Shown here piece by piece: positions 10,001 through 13,573 of a stretch of DNA of 13,573 bases. Under the pieces are notes generated by a model. It did not search any database. It had not been told where the DNA came from and saw only the letters and a program-made list of their open reading frames with translations. The stretch's first letter is position 1. Each line of letters begins with the position of its first letter. Source of the DNA: Agrocybe praecox (taxonomy: Eukaryota; Basidiomycota; Agaricomycetes; Agaricales; Agrocybaceae); contig CAXHKQ010000348.1 in assembly GCA_964017145.1 (NCBI GenBank), forward strand, positions 1-13,573, written 5' to 3'. The position numbers and the translations under genes were made by a program.

Positions 10001-12195
10001 AACCACCAACAACCAACAACTGTCGCCTCTGTCCACACCATACTGACTCTGCTGACTTTTGCGCTGACTACGCTTCTCCTGTACAAAAACCCCCAAAAAA
10101 AAACCCGGCCATATGCTACGCAATCGCTGCCGCTAGCAGTGCTCCACCACATGTGGCGTCGGCATTCGGAGGCGGCGAGCGGTATGCATACGCATCGCGA
10201 AACCGACGCCAGCAGCGCCAACCAGCCCCAACACCGTTCTCGCCGCCTTTGGCCACCCGCAGCAGCAGCAGCGCAGCGCCGTCTCCGTGCAGCGTGGCCC
10301 CATCGTTGACAGCAGCCGGTGTCGTCATATGCAGCCGCCCGTCTTGCCGAAGCGCCAAAAAAAGTGCGGCAAGCCGTGCATTCAGGCGCGATGGGACGTT
10401 TCCGACTGGTCGAGGGTAAACGAACATTAATCTTACGTCGTATACATACCCTCTCTATTTCTCAACATATTGTATGTATCGCCCTTCCATTTATGGTTTT
10501 CCCTCGCCCTTCCCTCACGTAGACTTGTAGCAATAATCGTAAAATATTTATTTGCTCTTGTGTTTGTGTTGTGTGCTTATGTTTTGTTTTATTATTTTCT
10601 ACCTCCGTCGACTTGAACGACAGGGCGCCGAACAAATTACGAGCTCAGCGCGTCAGTTCGACATATTAAGCTCTCACTCACGTCACTCCCGAGTCCTGAG
10701 AACAAATGCTCTTATCACGTTTATGTTGTCGTTGGTTCTATACATACCACTAACCTGTGGCAATCTTTACCTTTTCCACCCACTCACAACACACATACAC
10801 ACACACACACACACTCACTCTCAATCGACACTCATCATCATTATCGCAAAAACAACTTAATCTCGATCGCTTCTCGGTGTGCGTCGTTCCTTTGTCAAAA
10901 ACTCTATGCGCTGGACCAATCAACCACATACACCACAACACGCCACACGAACACACACGGACGAACATGTACGCGCATTGCACGCATATCGGTACAGTGT
11001 ACGGCCGGCTGCGGCAAGGGCTACACGAACCGGCAGGTGAAGTGTATGTACGGCAAGCAGATCGTGCCGGACGCGCGATGCGCCAGCACGCCGAAACCGA
11101 TCAAGTTCCGACCGTGTGACAGCAAGCATGACTGCGTCTGGAAAACGGACCCCTGGCGAAACGTAAGTTTAATCTGAGTTGCCCTCCCATCGAGAATTAC
11201 ACACGAACATGCCATCCTCGTCGTCGTTGTTTGTCGTTGCCAACCGATGACCAGTGCCCAACCGGCCGATCAATTGATCCCCATTGCGGGGTCAGACCAT
11301 TCGTGAACATTCTAACCGACCGCACACACACACATATGTATGTCTCACCCTGTACAGTGCACCTGCAGCGGAACGCACAAACGACGCGTCCAGTGCTACG
11401 ACAGCGGTCTGCGCAAGCCGAGCTCCTCATGCCTGGAGGCAACCAAACCGGTGGCTCGCGAGCACTGCGAGCCGCCGCCCAACTGCTCGTGCCGCACGCT
11501 GCAGCAGCGCAGCGGCATCCGCGCCAACGGCGAGTACGAGTTGAACGTGCGCGGCAAAGCGGTGCGCATCTACTGCCACGACATGAACACCGTGCAGCCG
11601 AAGGAGTACATCACGCTGGCGCCGCACCAGAACTACGCCATGTACTACGATCGGCGCGCGCTAAATCCACGCCAATGTCCGCGCGAAGCGCGCGAGATGT
11701 ACACGGACGCCTCGCTGCCGGCCGGGACGACGCACTTCCAGCGCGTGCGGCTGGAGCTGCACCGGCTGCGCGTGATCGAGGACGATTATCAATTTGTGCG
11801 GCTGTCGGGGGCGCGCCATCAGCCGTTTGGGAGCGCAGGCGATTGTTTCAGCGAGATGGCGGAGTGTGTTCAGGGCCGATTTCAAGTTAGCTTCGCGGGC
11901 ACGCGGTTCCGATTGCGAACGGACACGCGGTGGGAGGTGTCGGCGAATGCAACGATTAGTTTTGTGAATCAGGTAACGTTGTATCCATGTCGTGTTCGAC
12001 AAACGAAATATTCAAATTTTGTTCGTATCAAAAATATTCGAAAATAAATATGTGTTCGCTATGTATTATACTGACACTGATCTTCATTTGCAGTTACAAT
12101 CGCCATACAAAACCGTGTCCGCCTCGTGTGGCGGCTACTGCGGCAGCTGCTTCATCAGCAAGAACAACGGTTTGCTGCTCGAAATTGAATCGTAA
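986..12195 (+). CDS. AdamTS-A: ADAMTS metalloprotease with GON domain, 5'-partial, 12 exons
   Basis: This is a secreted zinc metalloprotease of the ADAMTS family; relatives cleave extracellular-matrix proteoglycans and act in cell migration and tissue shaping. The twelve listed exons join in one frame (1379 residues plus stop). Seen in order: catalytic fragment with HELGHVLSIPHDD (76-88) and Met-turn near Met105, disintegrin-like region (about 140-235), TSR1 from WGAW at 238, Cys-rich domain with DKCGVCGG (386-393), spacer (about 400-530), Thr/Gln-rich linker, about nine more TSRs (610-1180), and a GON domain (about 1184-1375). A GON domain plus many TSRs marks the GON-1/ADAMTS9/20 class, so the symbol is assigned by class and not by alignment. 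Signal peptide, prodomain and the first part of the catalytic domain must lie upstream. CSxTCG motifs suit O-fucosylation and WxxW suits C-mannosylation (family knowledge). Papilin is excluded because the zinc site is present. Confidence 0.93.
1361..1513 (+). CDS. AdamTS-A: Exon 2: catalytic domain, first part of the zinc site
   Basis: Acceptor ctccgcacag precedes the exon, and donor GTACGT begins at 1514. Phase fits both sides. The product reads [13 protein letters not shown], then [10 protein letters not shown], then FTIAHELGH; the last is the HExxH helix with two zinc-binding His and the catalytic Glu77. The intron splits the zinc motif: Val81 is assembled from GT here and T of the next exon. 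Confidence 0.95.
1639..1927 (+). CDS. AdamTS-A: Exon 3: third zinc His, Met-turn, start of disintegrin-like region
   Basis: Acceptor gaatgcag; donor GTGAGG at 1928 (phase 0). It continues [11 protein letters not shown], giving the third zinc ligand His86 followed by Asp. The usual Gly or Asn of HExxHxxGxxHD is Ser83. The Met-turn is KIMSRML (Met105). HPWSWSECS and [11 protein letters not shown] are typical of the end of the ADAMTS catalytic domain, and [15 protein letters not shown] starts the disintegrin-like module. An RGD tripeptide (98-100) lies between the zinc site and the Met-turn. The frame would run past the donor to a stop at 1945; the splice is preferred because the next exon resumes the family sequence. 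Confidence 0.94.
2029..2062 (+). repeat. Left terminal inverted repeat of the mariner
   Basis: It begins TTAGGTGTATAACC and ends in a T run; the right copy has one fewer T. Confidence 0.9.
2894..2926 (-). repeat. Right terminal inverted repeat of the mariner
   Basis: This is the reverse complement of the left end (ACAAAAACGGCATGAGC through GGTTATACACCTAA), followed by the TA duplication. Confidence 0.9.
3414..3552. repeat. Inverted repeat, arms about 45 bp, possible small fold-back element
   Basis: The left arm (3414-3460) and right arm (3508-3552) are imperfect reverse complements. Both contain CGAAAT, TTTTCGAA, TGATCGA and TGTATGA in matching order, with a loop of about 47 bases. The left arm also resembles 168-230. 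This suggests a short dispersed repeat or MITE; no target duplication was identified. Confidence 0.65.
3773..4217 (+). CDS. AdamTS-A: Exon 4: disintegrin-like region, TSR1, start of Cys-rich domain
   Basis: Acceptor gtgcacacag; best donor GTATGT at 4218 (phase 1). It begins [10 protein letters not shown] and continues MPWADGTPC and [10 protein letters not shown], the family disintegrin-like pattern. TSR1 follows, with WGAW (C-mannosylation type, 238-241) and CSRTCGGG (O-fucose consensus). The exon ends in EQQCAQFN and the VRWVPKYG block that opens the ADAMTS Cys-rich domain. Possible N-glycosylation sites include NNT. Confidence 0.95.
4300..5329 (+). CDS. AdamTS-A: Exon 5: Cys-rich domain, spacer, Thr/Gln-rich linker, TSR2
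   Basis: Acceptor aacacacag after an 82-base intron; donor GTAAGT at 5330. Ala326 is completed across the junction, then [12 protein letters not shown]. The Cys-rich hallmark [13 protein letters not shown] is present, followed by the spacer, with [13 protein letters not shown] and [16 protein letters not shown]. From about residue 527 the chain becomes basic, Gln-rich and then Thr/Ser-rich, probably an unfolded O-glycosylated linker. It ends with TSR2 (WSTSDWGGC from 610). The frame meets TAG at 5328-5330, inside the donor; splicing turns TA plus C into Tyr669. Confidence 0.95.
5923..6201 (+). other. Unrecognised intronic open frame, possible pseudogene fragment
   Basis: An 85-residue frame from ATG at 5941 begins [11 protein letters not shown] and contains [15 protein letters not shown]; it follows an acceptor-like ttgttttcag (5930-5939). 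It matches no ADAMTS domain and lies inside intron 5. It could be an inserted exon fragment, a decayed transposon ORF or chance. I do not recognise it. Confidence 0.25.
7124..8235. mobile_element. Fold-back / long-terminal-inverted-repeat element
   Basis: The left arm (about 7126-7402) and right arm (about 8010-8233) are inverted copies. Shared blocks in order include TTGTGGACTTATA, AAAATCGTATTT, GTGATGCAGT, GCATCATATAATC, CCTAGGCCCTGTACTCG, TTCATGCATATCTC and TCTAGATTT. The left arm has an extra segment of about 45 bases near 7318-7362. About 600 bases separate the arms, with no transposase motif seen. Outer similarity may reach about 7110 and 8253; no clear target duplication was found. Class is unknown; a non-autonomous DNA transposon is the best guess. 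Its right edge lies about 100 bases before the exon 6 acceptor. Confidence 0.85.
7729..7780 (+). repeat. Tandem repeat, about 20-bp unit, 2.5 copies
   Basis: The unit is CACACCTGTGGACCTGGCCC; the second copy carries an extra CTGGC duplication before the partial third copy. It lies between the fold-back arms and is more GC-rich than its surroundings. Confidence 0.85.
8338..8961 (+). CDS. AdamTS-A: Exon 6: divergent TSRs 3-5 and poly-Thr linker
   Basis: Acceptor atccacaacag; donor GTAAGA at 8962 (phase 2). It encodes [11 protein letters not shown], a Cys-poor divergent TSR; then [14 protein letters not shown], also divergent with a Gln run; then a canonical TSR with [19 protein letters not shown]. 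After CSKPAC comes a basic linker and a Thr run near the exon end (8902-8944), from repeated ACG/ACC/ACA codons. The exon is very GC-rich, so long open frames on the opposite strand (for example 9025-8168) are shadows. Confidence 0.93.
9133..9340 (+). CDS. AdamTS-A: Exon 7: TSR6 and the W segment of TSR7
   Basis: Acceptor aatgcggcgcag; donor GTGAGT at 9341 (phase 0). Thr877 is completed across the junction, then [19 protein letters not shown] with the O-fucose motif, [17 protein letters not shown], and the opening WNVGQWRE of the next repeat. The break falls directly before the first Cys of that repeat. Confidence 0.93.
9341..9649 (+). other. Intron 7, with a small hairpin
   Basis: Donor GTGAGT; acceptor gcgctatag. 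It contains a perfect 10-bp inverted repeat, TACATACTTA (9500-9509) with TAAGTATGTA (9531-9540). The last 60 bases are GC-richer than the rest and lack a strong pyrimidine tract. Confidence 0.75.
9650..9793 (+). CDS. AdamTS-A: Exon 8: body of TSR7 (lacks GxG) and W segment of TSR8
   Basis: The product is [18 protein letters not shown], then YCRDM, then [13 protein letters not shown]. The frame is closed upstream by TAG at 9647-9649, whose AG is also the only acceptor that fits phase 0, so the start is well constrained although the pyrimidine tract is poor. The donor is GTCAGT at 9794. Against neighbouring repeats, three residues (GxG after the second Cys) are missing. The exon is 144 bases, a multiple of three. 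Confidence 0.82.
9794..10139 (+). other. Intron 8, CA-rich
   Basis: Donor GTCAGT; acceptor cgctagcag. It includes an interrupted CA microsatellite at about 9814-9833 and CA-rich DNA to about 10020. No coding motif. Confidence 0.8.
10140..10415 (+). CDS. AdamTS-A: Exon 9: body of TSR8, Pro/Gln linker, W segment of TSR9
   Basis: Acceptor cgctagcag; donor GTAAAC at 10416; 276 bases, 0-0 phases. It begins [16 protein letters not shown] (O-fucose motif and full GxG), then a low-complexity insert with Pro/Ala and QQQQ inside the repeat, then SSRC, KKCGKPC and WDVSDWSR. The frame has no early start codon, so ORF callers that need one miss it; other frames here are longer but carry no family motif. 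Confidence 0.9.
10416..10997 (+). other. Intron 9, with CA microsatellite
   Basis: Donor GTAAAC; acceptor ggtacag. The upstream strand is T-rich, then CA-rich. Open frames here (for example 10552-10860) show composition bias only, with no motif. Confidence 0.8.
10789..10814 (+). repeat. (CA)n microsatellite
   Basis: An almost uninterrupted CA run with one CATA break, inside intron 9. Confidence 0.9.
10998..11162 (+). CDS. AdamTS-A: Exon 10: body of TSR9 and W segment of TSR10
   Basis: Acceptor atcggtacag; donor GTAAGT at 11163; 165 bases, 0-0 phases. It encodes [16 protein letters not shown], then [16 protein letters not shown] and VWKTDPWRN. It follows WSR of exon 9 to complete a canonical TSR with GxG intact. 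Confidence 0.93.
11358..11972 (+). CDS. AdamTS-A: Exon 11: TSR10 and most of the GON domain
   Basis: Acceptor accctgtacag; donor GTAACG at 11973; 615 bases, 0-0 phases. It starts with a short TSR ([13 protein letters not shown]) and then the GON domain: [74 protein letters not shown] and [17 protein letters not shown]. The GON domain is confined to the GON-1/ADAMTS9/20 class; in those relatives it has been linked to secretory-pathway and cell-migration roles (family knowledge). Confidence 0.95.
12094..12195 (+). CDS. AdamTS-A: Exon 12: end of the GON domain and stop codon
   Basis: Acceptor cttcatttgcag gives [19 protein letters not shown], the conserved last Cys-rich turn of the GON domain, then a tail of about a dozen residues and TAA at 12193-12195. 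The 121-base intron before it is phase 0. This makes the C-terminus complete. Confidence 0.95.
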   Translation, partial: LQSPYKTVSASCGGYCGSCFISKNNGLLLEIES

Positions 12196-13573
12196 ATCTA
12201 CTGCCATAAACCCATACAAACACAAACGAAACGTATTTAATCAATGCCTCGAAAAAGTAACAGACAGAGATGACATGACTTAATGCCAATAGAATCACGA
12301 ATAGATTACAGTACTAGGTACAGTATAGCACATAATAGACAACCACATTAATGTTATTTAGCTTACTATAAATTTCACTGTTGAGACCATCTGACCCAGA
12401 GTCAATCCTTGCACTCCGCGGAATAAGTTTGGGTTGAGTGAGCACACACCTAACTTTTGCTTGATTACGTCTGTCTAATTCCGGACGGTAGCCCCGGTGG
12501 CGAGTTTCCACGATAAAAACTTATGCCAACTGGCGGAAGTGGTCGGATGAGCTGTTAAGCGAGCACTAATTTAATCAGGTGAATAGCGCAATACATCGAT
12601 CGAAATGTGTATGTGATTGCACGAGTTTGTCTGCAGTTTCCACTAGTACATGGCACTTATTTTTGGTATACTTAATGCTCTTACTTCAACCACAATTCGC
12701 AGCATACATTGCCAAACATACAAAAGTAAATTTTCTATGGACTTTGGCAATTAGCAAATTCAAAAACCCAAACACGCACTCAATGCCAAGACTGACTTAT
12801 TCGAAAATGTACACACACGCCAACAACGCGTTCAATCGCTATTACAAATCACTGCTGACGAATATTCGCACAACATCCTCCGGTCACATACAACTCAGAA
12901 CACACGTTATCATGTTCACCACAGCAACAATTGGAAGTCAGCACATAATGTTTAAAGTGGAATTTTGCAGTATTTCCACTGAAACAGCCACATTGTTATA
13001 CGTAAGCCAGGAAGCTCTCCGTGTGTCCGTTTGCAGTAGAATGCGCTTTGCACTTAATTTAGTCAACACACACAAGGAGAGAGTTCGGTTACAACGTGTA
13101 TGCATACTCGCCAAAATCACCAGCACACCGCCACCATAAACTACCAACACATAGCTTACTATTTGTGCGAATGTATATTTATTTTTGTAGCTTTAATCTA
13201 GAGTGCGTGAGTATTATAATTTATCAATATTTGTGTATGCATGTGTGTTCGAGTGAGGTTAAGTGCGTATTAGCCTTTTACCATGTAATAAACCAATATT
13301 ATTATTCTACCCATTACTTTAACAATTTCTCAACAACAGAACCCAACGTTTACATGCGTAATTTTGATTATATTATTATTATCGTCAGCATTCAACGTCT
13401 GTCTGCTCTTATATGTTCATATGTTCAACGTGTAGTATATTCCTGAGGCAACATACCGTTATACCCAAGATTCAGTTAGTTCGGCAGCACGTTCTCTATA
13501 TACACACAAAGTCCTCAACATGAAATGTTCTTGGTAAGAATCAAGTTGGAGCAACATTATGTAAGGTAGATGG
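12196..13573 (+). other. 3' UTR and/or intergenic region
   Basis: This follows the AdamTS stop codon. No close canonical AATAAA appears in the first kilobase; the first I see is at 13287-13292. The stretch contains a 186-codon + strand open frame (12579-13139, starting at GTG with no early ATG) whose sequence I do not recognise and whose codon use is AT-rich, unlike the upstream exons. Confidence 0.6.
13287..13292 (+). promoter_or_regulatory. Candidate polyadenylation signal AATAAA
   Basis: AATAAA about 1.1 kb after the stop codon; no obvious GU-rich element follows. Usage is uncertain, since variant signals nearer the stop are possible. Confidence 0.3.

Noticed and set aside
9718..10221. 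167-codon open frame on the - strand
   Set aside because: It spans CA-rich intron 8 and parts of exons 8 and 9; the open frame reflects CA/GT bias, not a protein.
10790..10820. CA run considered as a regulatory repeat or array
   Set aside because: It is a simple microsatellite of a kind common in insect introns, with no spacers and no sign of function.
10552..10860. 102-codon + strand frame with a hydrophobic start, considered as a small membrane protein
   Set aside because: It lies in intron 9 and ends in a His/Thr run translated from the CA microsatellite; no conserved features.

Overview
The window looks like insect nuclear DNA, most likely from a mosquito of Anopheles type. The reasons are GT-AG introns, GC-rich exons with G/C at third codon positions set in AT-rich introns, CA microsatellites, and transposon remnants inside introns. 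The species is an inference from style and was not tested.

One gene explains almost everything: the 3' three-quarters of an ADAMTS metalloprotease of the GON-1/ADAMTS9/ADAMTS20 class (Drosophila AdamTS-A class), on the + strand. I reconstruct twelve exons: 986-1076, 1361-1513, 1639-1927, 3773-4217, 4300-5329, 8338-8961, 9133-9340, 9650-9793, 10140-10415, 10998-11162, 11358-11972 and 12094-12195. All junctions are GT-AG and phase-compatible. The joined frame stays open for 1379 residues and ends in TAA. Residue numbers below count from the first complete codon at 988. The order is: C-terminal half of the catalytic domain with the zinc site and Met-turn, disintegrin-like region, TSR1, Cys-rich, spacer, about nine further thrombospondin type 1 repeats (TSRs), and a C-terminal GON domain. 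Signal peptide, prodomain and the start of the catalytic domain lie upstream of the window.

Layout: 1-985 is upstream intron with no recognised exon. The catalytic exons lie within 986-1927. The 1.8-kb intron at 1928-3772 holds a decayed, internally deleted mariner element (2029-2926) and a separate 45-bp-arm hairpin. Exons 4 and 5 (3773-5329) encode disintegrin to spacer. The 3-kb intron at 5330-8337 holds a fold-back element with arms over 200 bp (about 7124-8235), a 20-bp tandem repeat and an unexplained small ORF. Exons 6 to 11 encode the TSR array, and exons 11 and 12 the GON domain. From 12196 to the end is 3' UTR or intergenic DNA with one unusually long open frame of doubtful meaning.

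The protein should be a secreted extracellular-matrix protease, with the TSR array and GON domain governing matrix or cell-surface localisation and secretion. The most interesting features are the modular 0-0 phase TSR exons, one TSR that seems to lack its conserved GxG, and the inverted-repeat content of the introns. I see no evidence of a wholly new system, and no RNA genes, CRISPR arrays or bacterial features.
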